Of a stretch of 64,000 bases of DNA, positions 36,605 through 45,203 are shown in pieces (the first letter of the stretch is position 1; every line of letters begins with the position of its first letter). Under the pieces are notes generated by a model that was not told where the DNA came from, did no database searches, and worked only from the letters and a program-made list of their open reading frames with translations. The DNA is from Micromonospora echinofusca (lineage in GTDB: Bacteria; Actinomycetota; Actinomycetes; Mycobacteriales; Micromonosporaceae), in contig NZ_LT607733.1 of the NCBI RefSeq assembly GCF_900091445.1, forward strand, positions 5,421,001 to 5,485,000, written 5' to 3'. The translations under genes were made by a program, and so were the position numbers.

Positions 36605-37429
36605 GTGCCGCCGTTGAATCTGGGCAACCAGCAGCCGAGGACCCCGTTGGACGCCGAGCAGGCCTGGCGGACGACCGCCGGTCGGTCGGCCGGGACCGTG
36701 CTCTTCTTCGACTTCGACGGCACCCTGGCGCCGGTCGACGACGATCCCACCGCCGTCCGCCCCGCCCCGAAGGTGCTGGCCGCGATCGAGGCGCTCGCCC
36801 CGGTGGTCCGGCGCGTCGCGATCGTCTCCGCACGCCCGGTCGACTTCCTCCGGGACCACCTCGGCGGCCTGTCCGGCGTCGACCTCTACGGCCTCTACGG
36901 CCTGGAGCACAGCCACTCCGGCGGCGAGACCGTGACGGAGCCGGCGGCCCTGCCCTGGGTGCCCACCATGGCCGAGCTGAACGACCTGGCCCGGGCCGAG
37001 CTGCCCGAGGGCACCCTGGTGGAGTACAAGCGGCTCTCCGTGGCGCTGCACTGGCGCACCGCGCCGCAGCTCGGCGCGGACGTGGAGCGGTGGGGTCGGG
37101 CCCAGGCCGAGCGGCTCGGGCTCAAGGTCCAGGCCGGGCGCATGGTGCTGGAGCTCAAGCCGCCGGTCGACCGCGACAAGGGCATGGTGATCGACGAGAT
37201 CGTCCGGGACGCCGAGGGCGCCTGGTACTTCGGCGACGACGTCTCCGACATCAAGGCGTTCGCCGCGCTGCGGGCCCGGGCCGCCGCCGATCCGCACTTC
37301 TTCGGCGTCTGCGTCGCCGTCGCCAACCCGGAGACCGGTCACGAGGTCGCGGAGGCCGCCGACCTGACCCTGGACTCCCCCGCCGCCCTCGGCGACTTCC
37401 TCACCGACGCCACCCGACACCTCACCTGA
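36605..37429 (+). CDS. otsB: Trehalose-6-phosphate phosphatase
   Basis: A 274-residue HAD-superfamily phosphatase that dephosphorylates trehalose-6-phosphate to trehalose. HAD motif I is FFDFDGTLAPVDDD, motif II lies in VAIVSARPVDFL, motif III is VDRDKGMVI and motif IV is YFGDDVSDIKAF. YGLYGLEH is the trehalose phosphatase cap-associated segment. The frame is open earlier but GTG 36605 gives normal length. otsA is not in the window. It converges with uppS. Confidence 0.92.
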   Translation: MPPLNLGNQQPRTPLDAEQAWRTTAGRSAGTVLFFDFDGTLAPVDDDPTAVRPAPKVLAAIEALAPVVRRVAIVSARPVDFLRDHLGGLSGVDLYGLYGLEHSHSGGETVTEPAALPWVPTMAELNDLARAELPEGTLVEYKRLSVALHWRTAPQLGADVERWGRAQAERLGLKVQAGRMVLELKPPVDRDKGMVIDEIVRDAEGAWYFGDDVSDIKAFAALRARAAADPHFFGVCVAVANPETGHEVAEAADLTLDSPAALGDFLTDATRHLT

Positions 37430-37510
37430 CGCGCCCGCGCCGGCCGGGGCCGCACGCGCGCAGGCGCGCCCCGGCTACGACGCGCGCACCGGCCCGCCCC
37501 GCTACGGCGC

Positions 37511-37570
37511 GCGCTGCGGGGCCGGCCGGGCGACGGCGCTGCGGGGCCGGCCGGGCGAGGGCGCTGCGGG
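37511..37570. repeat. Short 25-bp tandem repeat
   Basis: The unit gcgctgcggggccggccggg plus 5 bases appears at 37511-37535 and 37536-37560 and starts a third time at 37561-37570. It lies in the 144-base gap between otsB and the end of uppS. Likely slippage product; no clear role. Confidence 0.75.
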
Positions 37571-37573
37571 CGG

Positions 37574-38347
37574 TCAGGCGCCGTAGCGGCGTTGCCGGTT
37601 GGCGTAGGAGCGCAGGGCGCGCAGGAAGTCGATGTGCCGGAAGTCGGGCCAGTTCAACTCGCAGAAGTAGAACTCCGAGTGCGCCGACTGCCACAGCATG
37701 AAGCCGGAGAGGCGCTGCTCGCCGCTGGTCCGGATGACCAGGTCGGGGTCGGGCTGCCCCCGGGTGTAGAGGTGCTCGGCGATGTGCTCGACGTCCAGCA
37801 CCTCGGCCAGTTCCTCGATGGTGCCGCCGGTGGCGGCGTACTCCAGCAGCAGCGAGCGCACCGCGTCGGTGATCTCCCGTCGGCCGCCGTAGCCCACCGC
37901 GATGTTGACCTCGGCCCCGCCGCTGCGGTCCCGCGTGCGTTCCTCGGCGGCCTTCAGCGCGGCGGCGGTCGAGGCGGGCAGCAGGTCGAGCGCGCCGACC
38001 ATCCGCAGCCGCCAGGGGTTGCCCTCCTCGGCCAGCTCGACCACCAGGTCCTCGATGATCTGGAGCAGCGGGTCGAGTTCCTTGGCCGGTCGGCGCAGGT
38101 TGTCGGTGGCGAGGAGATAGAGCGTCACGTGCCCGATGCCGGCCTGGTTGCACCAGCCCAGCATGTGCTTGATCTTGACGGCGCCCATGCGGTGCCCGTC
38201 GTTCGGGTCGACGTAGCCCATCTCCCGGGCCCAACGACGGTTGCCGTCGCACATCACGCCGACGTGCCGGGGCACCGGCTTGCCCGCGAGCTTCGCCGTC
38301 AGGCGACGCTCGTACACCGAGTAGATCAGGTCCCGCAGAGTCATCAC
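37574..38347 (-). CDS. uppS: Isoprenyl (undecaprenyl/decaprenyl) diphosphate synthase
   Basis: A 257-residue cis-prenyltransferase that makes the polyprenyl carrier for cell-wall synthesis. Motifs: HVGVMCDGNRRWAREMGY with the catalytic Asp, HMLGWCNQAGIGHVTLYLLAT, and DLVIRTSGEQRLSGFMLWQ with the C-terminal SEFYFCELNWPDF. The length suits UppS or the short-chain cis-prenyltransferases, so product length cannot be settled by sequence alone. Two adjacent ATGs (38347, 38344) are possible starts. An isoprenoid-lipid reductase-like gene lies immediately upstream. Confidence 0.95.
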   Translation of the reverse strand: MMTLRDLIYSVYERRLTAKLAGKPVPRHVGVMCDGNRRWAREMGYVDPNDGHRMGAVKIKHMLGWCNQAGIGHVTLYLLATDNLRRPAKELDPLLQIIEDLVVELAEEGNPWRLRMVGALDLLPASTAAALKAAEERTRDRSGGAEVNIAVGYGGRREITDAVRSLLLEYAATGGTIEELAEVLDVEHIAEHLYTRGQPDPDLVIRTSGEQRLSGFMLWQSAHSEFYFCELNWPDFRHIDFLRALRSYANRQRRYGA

Positions 38348-38375
38348 CTTGCAGCGTAGCGACCCACGCCCCGGA

Positions 38376-39533
38376 TCACCGCCTCGGAATGCGTTCCCGC
38401 GCCGACAGACCGATGCCGATCATGCCGAGGGCGCGGGCGTCGAGCCGCCCGTCGCCCAGCCCCAACTCGACCACCGTCCGGTAGACGCGGTCGTCCCGGC
38501 GGGCCGCGCGGACCGCCGCGTCGACCACCTGTCGGCGCCGGGCCAGCCACGCCGCGACCGAGCTGTGCCGCAGGTGGGTGCCGAGGCGGCGGCGCAGCGT
38601 CGCCGCGTACCGCCGGGCGGCCTGCTCGGGCGAGCCGGCGGCAGCCGCCCCGGCGAGCGCCCCGGAGAGCAGCGCGTAGAAGATGCCCTCCCCGGTGAAC
38701 GGGTTGATCAGGGAGAGCGCGTCGCCGGCGAGCACCAGCCGCCCCTGCCCCGGGGTGGGGCGGTGCGTCGACAGCGGCAGGTGGTGGGCGCGCAGGTCGG
38801 TGACCGTGGCCGGGTCCGTGCCGGGCAGCAGCGCGCCGAGCCGGTCGACCAGGTGCGCCCGGCTCAGCGGCTCGCCCCGCAGCACCTCCCCGTACCCGAC
38901 GTTCGCCCGACCGTCGCCGATCGGGAACGACCAGGCGTACGCCGGCCAGCGCGGCGCCGAGGTGACGATGAGCTGTTCGGGCGGGCCGGTCAGCGCCGGC
39001 GCGTACCCCCGGATGGCGAGCGCCAGGTGCCGGTCGGGATTCGGCCGGTGGCCCAGGGCCCGCCGGAGGACGGACCCGGCGCCGTCCGCGCCGACCACCG
39101 CCCGCGCCGCCAGCCCGCCGTCGAGCACCACCCGGTCGGCCCGGACCTCGACGTGCCGCACCGCGTGCCGGCGCAGCCGCGCGCCGGCCGCGACCGCCGC
39201 CGCCACCAGCCGGGCGTCGAAGACCTTCCGGGGCACGGTGTACGCGGGCCGCGGCAGCGCCCGCGCCACGGTGCCGCCACCCGGGCCGACCAGCCGGAGC
39301 GCCGGCAGTGGCGTGTACCCGGCCACCGCGTCGGGCACCCCCAGCTCGTCCAGTACGTCCAACGCGTGCGCGGCGATGCCGTCCCCGCACGCCTTGTCCC
39401 GGGGAAAGTCGCTCCGGTCCAGCAGCAGTACGCTCGCCCCCGCCCGCCGGGCCGCCAGCGCCGCGGCCGACCCCGCCGGACCGGCCCCGACCACCACCAC
39501 GTCGAACTCGTCGCCCACGGACTCGTCGCCCAC
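38376..39533 (-). CDS. Geranylgeranyl-reductase-family FAD oxidoreductase
   Basis: A 385-residue flavoprotein of the geranylgeranyl/digeranylgeranyl reductase type, which saturates double bonds in polyprenyl chains such as quinone tails. The FAD site is VVVVGAGPAGSAAALAARR, with the family motif PRDKACGDGIAAHALDVL and RLVLAGDALSLINPFTGEGI. GTG 39533 is chosen: it is preceded by GGAGG at 7 bases, whereas the upstream GTG at 39599 has no such site. Two 15-bp direct repeats (VGDES, VGDEF) sit right at the start. It lies 28 bases upstream of uppS and is probably co-transcribed. Exact substrate unknown. Confidence 0.85.
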   Translation of the reverse strand: MGDESVGDEFDVVVVGAGPAGSAAALAARRAGASVLLLDRSDFPRDKACGDGIAAHALDVLDELGVPDAVAGYTPLPALRLVGPGGGTVARALPRPAYTVPRKVFDARLVAAAVAAGARLRRHAVRHVEVRADRVVLDGGLAARAVVGADGAGSVLRRALGHRPNPDRHLALAIRGYAPALTGPPEQLIVTSAPRWPAYAWSFPIGDGRANVGYGEVLRGEPLSRAHLVDRLGALLPGTDPATVTDLRAHHLPLSTHRPTPGQGRLVLAGDALSLINPFTGEGIFYALLSGALAGAAAAGSPEQAARRYAATLRRRLGTHLRHSSVAAWLARRRQVVDAAVRAARRDDRVYRTVVELGLGDGRLDARALGMIGIGLSARERIPRR

Positions 39534-40035
39534 CGCGTCGCCTCCCACCGCCGGTCCGGCTCCCTGCGGCCATCCTGCCGCCGCGAGCGCGCAGCGCACC
39601 GGAACCCGCCCGGCACGTCAACGAGGACCGCGAACTCACCGGCGTCCTCCCGGGGACCTCGCTGCGACCCACGAACCAGAAGTCGAGGTCCGGTCCGGGG
39701 CCCCCGGACCATCCCGGCGACGACGGCGCCTCCCTACGACGGCGGGATGACGGCGTCCAGGAGATCTTGGCAGTTACGTGCCCCTGGAGGGGCGTGTTCC
39801 TACCAAGATCGCCGAAGGGCTGGGGGCGAGCCTGAGGGCGGTGTCGTGGGCGGGGCAGGTCGACAGCGCGAATGGCACCAAAGCCCGGGCTGGTGGGGAA
39901 CGTCCGGGGCGGGTCCGGGTTCTGCGGCGGATGGTGATCACGCTGGCTAGGGGCGGTGCCTGGATACGAGCGGACCGGCAGAGCCGCGCCGGCATGGCAC
40001 CTCCGGGGAGACGTGTCGGGCTGTCCGGCGGCGCC
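39534..40035. other. Intergenic region holding a GATCTTGG inverted repeat
   Basis: A 502-base gap. No gene with a ribosome site or recognisable domain was seen on either strand. Its clearest element is the inverted repeat at 39763-39810. The left part must hold the promoter of the divergent-looking minus-strand reductase gene; the right part follows the stop of the membrane protein gene ending at 40036. Confidence 0.5.
39763..39810. repeat. GATCTTGG-family inverted repeat (copy 1)
   Basis: Arms 39763-39785 and 39788-39810 match at 18 of 23 positions, with outer ends gatcttgg and ccaagatc. The centre reads gcccctggaggggc. The repeat at 61124 has the same ends and almost the same centre, so both are copies of one family. 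Confidence 0.85.
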
Positions 40036-40896
40036 CTACGCCCGCCGGACGGCGCGTTCGGCGCGGGCGGCGCGCCAGAGGCCGTAGAGCGTCAGCGCCG
40101 CCGCGGCCACCAGCGGCCCGCCGTCGCGGACCAGACCGTCCGGGCCGAGCAGCCACCAGCACAGCGGCAGGTCGACGGCGAGCACGACAGCGGTGACGAC
40201 CAGCAGCAGCGTGCGCGCCCAGCCCTTGCCGCGCATGAGGAAGGCGGTGCAGAAGAGCACCGCGTAGCTGGTCACGATCCCGGCGGCGAACCAGAGCAGC
40301 ACGGCCGGCACGGCGGTCAGCCGGTCGTCCAGCACCGCGCCGCCGGCGACCAGGGCCGGGACCAGCATGAGCGGGCTGTACGTGAACGCCGCGACCCGGC
40401 TGGTGAGCAGCCAACCGTTGACCTCCGGCCGGCGGGGCGGGGTCTCCCGCCAGGAGATGCCCTCGCGGTCGATGACCAGCCGGGGCCGGTGGCGGACCAG
40501 GTGGCCGGACACGGCAGGCGAGCGGTAGAGCAGCCAGACCACGGCGGCGCAGAGCACGGTGAGCAGGGCGAAGCCGAGCAACCCCGGCAGCGGCGGCACG
40601 CCCTGGCGGGGCACGATCAGCCGGCCGACCGCGAAGACCGTGGTCACCGCCAGGATCAGCCCGAACGGCCGGGCCACCCGCCGGCCCCGACGGACGTGCC
40701 CGATCAGCAGCAGGAAGCCGAGCGAGCGCAGCATCGCCCAGCCCGTCCGTACCGCCAGCCCGAAGCCCTGCTCCGGGGCGTACCACCAGTTGAGCAGCTC
40801 GACCACGACGGTGGCCACCGCGGTCAGCGCGAGCAGCGTGGTCAGCGCCCGGACGGCGGACGGCCGCCGGACCTCGGTCGCGGCGGCCGTCCTCAT
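40036..40896 (-). CDS. Multi-pass membrane protein of unknown function
   Basis: A 286-residue integral membrane protein with about seven hydrophobic segments, for example ALTTLLALTAVATVVVELL, LGFLLLIGHV, GLLGFALLTVLCAAVVWLLY and VPALVAGGAVLDDRL. ATG 40896 (MRTAAATEVRRP) is preferred to a longer frame because a translation start just after the pckG stop (44 bases) fits an operon. The loop after helix 4 contains PRLVIDREGISWRETPPRR. No transporter motif or catalytic residue was recognised. Confidence 0.72.
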   Translation of the reverse strand: MRTAAATEVRRPSAVRALTTLLALTAVATVVVELLNWWYAPEQGFGLAVRTGWAMLRSLGFLLLIGHVRRGRRVARPFGLILAVTTVFAVGRLIVPRQGVPPLPGLLGFALLTVLCAAVVWLLYRSPAVSGHLVRHRPRLVIDREGISWRETPPRRPEVNGWLLTSRVAAFTYSPLMLVPALVAGGAVLDDRLTAVPAVLLWFAAGIVTSYAVLFCTAFLMRGKGWARTLLLVVTAVVLAVDLPLCWWLLGPDGLVRDGGPLVAAAALTLYGLWRAARAERAVRRA

Positions 40897-40939
40897 GGGA
40901 ACCGATGATGCCCGCTCGGGGCGTCGGTCACACCTGTCG

Positions 40940-42781
40940 TCAGCGCTGCGGCGCCGCGTCGAGCCGGGCACGCAGCGCGTCCAGCTCGGCCCAGAGCACG
41001 CCGGGCAGCTTGTCGCCGAACTTCTCGAACCACTCGGTGACCATCGGGAGCTCCTTGCGCCACTCCTCCGCGTCGACCTTCAGCGCGATCCGGACGTCCT
41101 CCGGGGTCATGTCCAGGCCCTCGACGTCGAGCGCGTCCTGGGCCGGGACCATGCCGATCGGGGTCTCCACCGCGTCGGCGCGCCCCTCGATCCGCTCGAT
41201 GATCCACTTGAGCACCCGGGAGTTCTCGCCGAAGCCGGGCCAGAGGAAGTTGCCCTCCGGGTCCTTGCGGAACCAGTTGACGTAGTAGATCTTCGGCAGC
41301 TTGGACTCGTCGCCGTCGGTGCCCTTGCCCATCTCGATCCAGTGCCGGAAGTAGTCGCCGGCGTGGTAGCCGATGAACGGCAGCATGGCCATTGGGTCGC
41401 GGCGGACGACGCCGACCGCGCCGGAGGCGGCGGCGGTGGTCTCCGAGGAGAGCGTCGCGCCCATGTAGACGCCGTGCACCCAGTCGCGGGCCTCGGTCAC
41501 CAGCGGGATGGTGTCCCGGCGGCGACCGCCGAAGAGGATCGCGTCGATCGGCACGCCGTTCGGGTCGTAGTAGTCCTCGGCGAGGATCGGGCACTGCGTG
41601 ATCGGGGTGCAGAACCGGCTGTTCGCGTGCGAGGAGAGGCTGTCGCTCTCCGGCGTCCAGTCGTTGCCCTTCCAGTCGACCAGGTGCGCCGGCGGCTCGC
41701 CCATGCCCTCCCACCAGATGTCCCCGTCGTCGGTCAGGGCCACGTTGGTGAAGATGGAGTTGCCGCGGTCGAGCGTGCGCATCGCGTTGGCGTTGGTCTT
41801 CCAGTCGGTGCCGGGCGCGACGCCGAAGAGGCCGTACTCGGGGTTGACCGCGTAGAGGCGTCCGTCGGGGCCGAAGCGCATCCAGGCGATGTCGTCGCCG
41901 ATGGTCTCGACCTTCCAGCCCGGGACGGTCGGCTCCAGCATCGCCAGGTTGGTCTTGCCGCAGGCCGACGGGAAGGCCCCGGCGACGTGGTAGACCTTGC
42001 CCTCCGGCGAGGTGATCTTGAGGATGAGCATGTGCTCGGCGAGCCAGCCCTCGTCACGGCCCATCACGCTGGCGATCCGCAGCGAGTAGCACTTCTTGCC
42101 CAGCAGCGAGTTGCCGCCGTAGCCGGAGCCGAAGGACCAGATCTCCCGGCTCTCCGGGAAGTGCGAGATGTACTTCGTCTCGTTGCACGGCCACGCCACG
42201 TCCTGCTGGCCCGGGGCGAGCGGCGCGCCGATGGAGTGCAGCGCGTGGACGAAGTCCGCGTCGTCGCCCATGGCCTCCAGGACCGTGGCGCCCATCCGGG
42301 TCATGATGCGCATGGAGGCGACCACGTACGGGCTGTCGGTGATCTCGACGCCGAACATGGGGCTCTCGGCCTCGACCGGGCCCATGCAGAACGGGATGAC
42401 GTACATGGTGCGCCCGCGCATGCAACCGCGGTACAGCTCCGTCATCGTCCGCTTCATCTCGGCCGGCGCCATCCAGTTGTTGGTGGGGCCGGCGTCCGCC
42501 TCGTCGACGGAGCAGATGAAGGTGCGCTCCTCGACCCGGGCGACGTCCGTCGGGTCGGTGCGCGCGTAGAACGAGTTGGGCTTCTTCTCGGGGTTGAGTC
42601 GGATCAGGGTGCCGGCCTCGACCAGCTCGTCGGTGAGTCGACGCCATTCCTCGTCGGACCCGTCCACCCAGACGACACGGTCGGGGGTGGTCAGTTCAGC
42701 GACCTCACGGACCCAGGCGAGCAGTTTGGGGTGGGACGTCGGGGCCTGATCGATACCCCGAACGGTAGCCGGAGCAACCAT
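40940..42781 (-). CDS. pckG: Phosphoenolpyruvate carboxykinase (GTP)
   Basis: A 613-residue GTP-dependent PEPCK that converts oxaloacetate to PEP in gluconeogenesis. Motifs: [20 protein letters not shown], the active-site loop with Cys in [18 protein letters not shown] (kinase-1a P-loop), metal-binding [10 protein letters not shown] and GTP-binding [12 protein letters not shown]. Full length for the GTP class. The ATG at 42781 follows an AAGGAG ribosome site. Upstream are a CRP/GlxR-like site and TTTCAC repeats. GlxR control of pck is known in corynebacteria; here it is inferred. Confidence 0.98.
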   Translation of the reverse strand: MVAPATVRGIDQAPTSHPKLLAWVREVAELTTPDRVVWVDGSDEEWRRLTDELVEAGTLIRLNPEKKPNSFYARTDPTDVARVEERTFICSVDEADAGPTNNWMAPAEMKRTMTELYRGCMRGRTMYVIPFCMGPVEAESPMFGVEITDSPYVVASMRIMTRMGATVLEAMGDDADFVHALHSIGAPLAPGQQDVAWPCNETKYISHFPESREIWSFGSGYGGNSLLGKKCYSLRIASVMGRDEGWLAEHMLILKITSPEGKVYHVAGAFPSACGKTNLAMLEPTVPGWKVETIGDDIAWMRFGPDGRLYAVNPEYGLFGVAPGTDWKTNANAMRTLDRGNSIFTNVALTDDGDIWWEGMGEPPAHLVDWKGNDWTPESDSLSSHANSRFCTPITQCPILAEDYYDPNGVPIDAILFGGRRRDTIPLVTEARDWVHGVYMGATLSSETTAAASGAVGVVRRDPMAMLPFIGYHAGDYFRHWIEMGKGTDGDESKLPKIYYVNWFRKDPEGNFLWPGFGENSRVLKWIIERIEGRADAVETPIGMVPAQDALDVEGLDMTPEDVRIALKVDAEEWRKELPMVTEWFEKFGDKLPGVLWAELDALRARLDAAPQR

Positions 42782-42917
42782 GACACATCTCCTTGGTGGT
42801 CGACGCTGACCGATCTATGGGATGCACGAGTCTTGACGGCGCCATGCGTCGTCTTCGTGGAAACCTGGGATTGGCCTCAGCGTAAACCGGGCGAGGTCAC
42901 CAGTCAGTGGGACTGGT

Positions 42918-42933
42918 TGTGAAGAACTGCACA
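42918..42933. promoter_or_regulatory. CRP/GlxR-like site upstream of pckG
   Basis: TGTGAAGAACTGCACA matches TGTGA-N6-TCACA at 9 of 10 positions, 137 bases before the pckG start in the 383-base gap to the GtrA gene. About 50 bases farther, TTTCAC occurs twice and GTGAAA once (42973-43015), forming an extra inverted pair. The site could serve either divergent gene. Confidence 0.45.
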
Positions 42934-43164
42934 AGCTGCGGTCACGCTGCGGCATCACGAGCTAATACCCGCTTTCACGCGCAGTTTCACGCAAATGCTC
43001 TGGTGAAACCTCACACCCCCGCCAGCGGCGTCCCGTCGACGGAACCCACCGAACCGCCCCGCCGCGTCGTCGATCTCGTTACGCTCTGTCCACAGGCGCA
43101 CACCCGGACAGGTGGTCCGTCGTTGCTACCCGTGCGGGGTGCCGCCAGCCGGTAGGCTCGCGTC

Positions 43165-43710
43165 GTGGCCGCGACGATGACCGGGGAGCCCGGCTCCCGG
43201 CAGACCCGCACGGGTCTGGTCCACTCGCTGGTGGACCGTTTCGGCCATCTGGTCCGCGAGCTGAGCAAGTTCGCCACCGTGGGCGGGGTCGCCTTCCTGA
43301 TCGACTTCGCGCTCTTCAACTACCTGACGAGCGTGCGGGGCGTCGAGCAGGTCACCGCGAAGACCATCTCGACGGTGATCGCGGCGACCGTCGCGTTCGT
43401 CGGCAACCGGTTCTGGACGTGGCGCCACCGCAAGCGCTCCAACCCGGCCCGCGAGTACGCGCTGTTCTTCTTCTTCAACGGCGTCGGCCTGGGGATCGCC
43501 GTGGCCTGCCTCGCGATCAGCCGCTACGGCCTGGGCAGCATCTGGCCGGAGGTGTTCCAGACCCCGCTGGCGGACAACATCGCCAGCTTCATCGTCGGGA
43601 CCGGCCTCGGGACGCTGTTCCGGTTCTGGTCCTACCGACGGTTCGTCTTCGTCGAAGCGGGAACTCCCACCGTTCCGGAAGAGAAGGACGACCGAGACCA
43701 CCGGGCGTGA
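43165..43710 (+). CDS. GtrA family membrane protein (copy 1)
   Basis: A 181-residue GtrA-like protein with four membrane helices: FATVGGVAFLIDFALFNYL, ISTVIAATVAFVGNRFWTW, YALFFFFNGVGLGIAVACL and IASFIVGTGLGTLFRFWSY. GtrA proteins flip or help present polyprenyl-linked sugars for cell-surface glycosylation. GTG 43165 is the likely start. A second GtrA gene follows in the same direction after 64 bases. In the mycobacterial accD5 neighbourhood a single GtrA-like gene occurs at the same place. Confidence 0.88.
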   Translation: MAATMTGEPGSRQTRTGLVHSLVDRFGHLVRELSKFATVGGVAFLIDFALFNYLTSVRGVEQVTAKTISTVIAATVAFVGNRFWTWRHRKRSNPAREYALFFFFNGVGLGIAVACLAISRYGLGSIWPEVFQTPLADNIASFIVGTGLGTLFRFWSYRRFVFVEAGTPTVPEEKDDRDHRA

Positions 43711-43774
43711 CCTCCCGCCCACCCCGTCCCGGCCGGAGCCTGCCGGCCCCGCCCACTGCCCTAAGGTGTTCCGC

Positions 43775-44521
43775 ATGCGTCTTGTCCGTCTGCTGCCTGA
43801 GCGCTGGCAGAAGTTCATCCACGAGGCGCTCAAGTTCGGAATCGTCGGCGGCGTCAACACCGTAATCAATTACGCCGTGTTCAACGCGCTCGCACTGACC
43901 GTTTTCGTCGACGGTCAACTGAAGGCGACGGTCATCGCGACCGTGGTGGCCACCATCACGTCGTATCTGATGAATCGTCACTGGACGTACCGGGATCGCC
44001 CGAAAGCGGCCATGCGGCGCGAGTACGTCCTCTTTTTCCTTTTCAACGGGGCCGGCCTGCTCATCGAGCTGGGCGTCCTGGCCGCCGCCAAGTACGGACT
44101 GGGCCTGACCAGCCTGCTCGCCCTCAACGTGGCGAAGACCGGCGGCGTGCTGTTGGCGACGCTGTTCCGCTTCTGGTCCTACCGGACGTTCGTCTTCCAA
44201 CCGGCACCCGCCCACGCGGCGGACACGTGGCACAGCATTCCGCGCGACGAGTGGGACACGATGGCCGAGATGGACCCGGTGGCCGAGCTGGCCGAGTCGA
44301 TCTCCGAGCTGGAGGAGTCCGAGCCGCCGCCGGGTGCCGGGCGGCGCGTCCCGCGCGTCGCGCCCGGCCCGGGCCCCGCGCCGGCGGCGGGCCCGGCGGC
44401 CCCGGTCCAGGGGCGCCCCGCCCCGCTCGACGCCGGCCTCGGCGGCTCGCTGGATCGGGAACTGGAAGCGGAACTGGCCGCCGAGCTCCAGGCGAGTACC
44501 CGCCGCCCGCCGCGCCGCTGA
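43775..44521 (+). CDS. GtrA family membrane protein with C-terminal extension (copy 2)
   Basis: A 248-residue paralog of the preceding gene. The four-helix GtrA core fills residues 15-145 (FGIVGGVNTVINYAVFNAL, VVATITSYLMNRHWTY, YVLFFLFNGAGLLIELGV, GGVLLATLFRFWSYRTF). A ~100-residue cytoplasmic tail follows, rich in Glu, Pro, Gly and Arg and probably disordered. ATG 43775 is preferred because AAGG precedes it at 9 bases; an in-frame GTG at 43766 is the alternative. The core shares the RFWSYR(R/T)FVF signature with copy 1. Confidence 0.88.
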   Translation: MRLVRLLPERWQKFIHEALKFGIVGGVNTVINYAVFNALALTVFVDGQLKATVIATVVATITSYLMNRHWTYRDRPKAAMRREYVLFFLFNGAGLLIELGVLAAAKYGLGLTSLLALNVAKTGGVLLATLFRFWSYRTFVFQPAPAHAADTWHSIPRDEWDTMAEMDPVAELAESISELEESEPPPGAGRRVPRVAPGPGPAPAAGPAAPVQGRPAPLDAGLGGSLDRELEAELAAELQASTRRPPRR

Positions 44522-44546
44522 CCCGCGCCGGGGCCCGCCGCCGGTC

Positions 44547-45119
44547 TCAGGCGGTGGGGTCGCGCAGGGGCTTGCCGTCGTGCAGGTCCGCCAGGATGTC
44601 GCGCATCTCGGAGTCACCGAGGGAGTGCTTGTCGTGGTGGGCCTCCACCAGCTCGTAGAGCTTGGTCTGGACCTGACCGACCTTCGGCACGTCGTGCAGG
44701 ACCGACTGGCCGCGCTCGCCGGCCGACTCGATGGTCAGCGTCCCGCAGCCGAGCAGGCGCTCCACGAACCGCTGGTTCATGGCGTGGTCGTTGATCCGGG
44801 TCAGCGGGATGTCCCGCCGGTCCCGGGAGAGCACGCCCTGCTGGAGCAGCACCCGCTCGTCGGTGAAGAGGTAGTGGGTGGTCCGCCAGACCAGGAACGG
44901 CCACAGCGCCAGCCACAGCACCGCCAGCAGGGCCAGGCCACCGATGACGGCGAGCGCGATCGAGCCGCCCCCGCCGGACGGCAGCAGGACCACACCGGCC
45001 ACCACCGCCGCGATGGCGAGCACGAGCACCGCGACCGGCCGGACCAGCGCCTTCCAGTGCGGGTGCAGGTGCAGTACGACGTGCTCGTCCTCGGTGAGCA
45101 CGTCATCGGGGAACGCCAC
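44547..45119 (-). CDS. PH-domain (bPH2-type) membrane protein
   Basis: A 190-residue protein starting at GTG 45119. Two close membrane helices (PVAVLVLAIAAVVAGVVLL and LAVIGGLALLAVLWLALWPF) are followed by a bacterial PH domain: TTHYLFTDERVLLQQGVLSR, DIPLTRINDHAMNQRFVERL and GCGTLTIESAGERG. It matches the type of membrane PH protein next to birA in mycobacteria (Rv3278c position). Convergent with the GtrA genes and upstream-adjacent to birA on the same strand. Function unknown. Confidence 0.87.
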   Translation of the reverse strand: MAFPDDVLTEDEHVVLHLHPHWKALVRPVAVLVLAIAAVVAGVVLLPSGGGGSIALAVIGGLALLAVLWLALWPFLVWRTTHYLFTDERVLLQQGVLSRDRRDIPLTRINDHAMNQRFVERLLGCGTLTIESAGERGQSVLHDVPKVGQVQTKLYELVEAHHDKHSLGDSEMRDILADLHDGKPLRDPTA

Positions 45120-45203
45120 GGGAACCTCCTCGCAGAAACGGACGCGCTGACCGTAACCGCTCCCCTGTCGCCGGGGGATCAGCCGCGCGGCGGTCTGCGG
45201 GAT

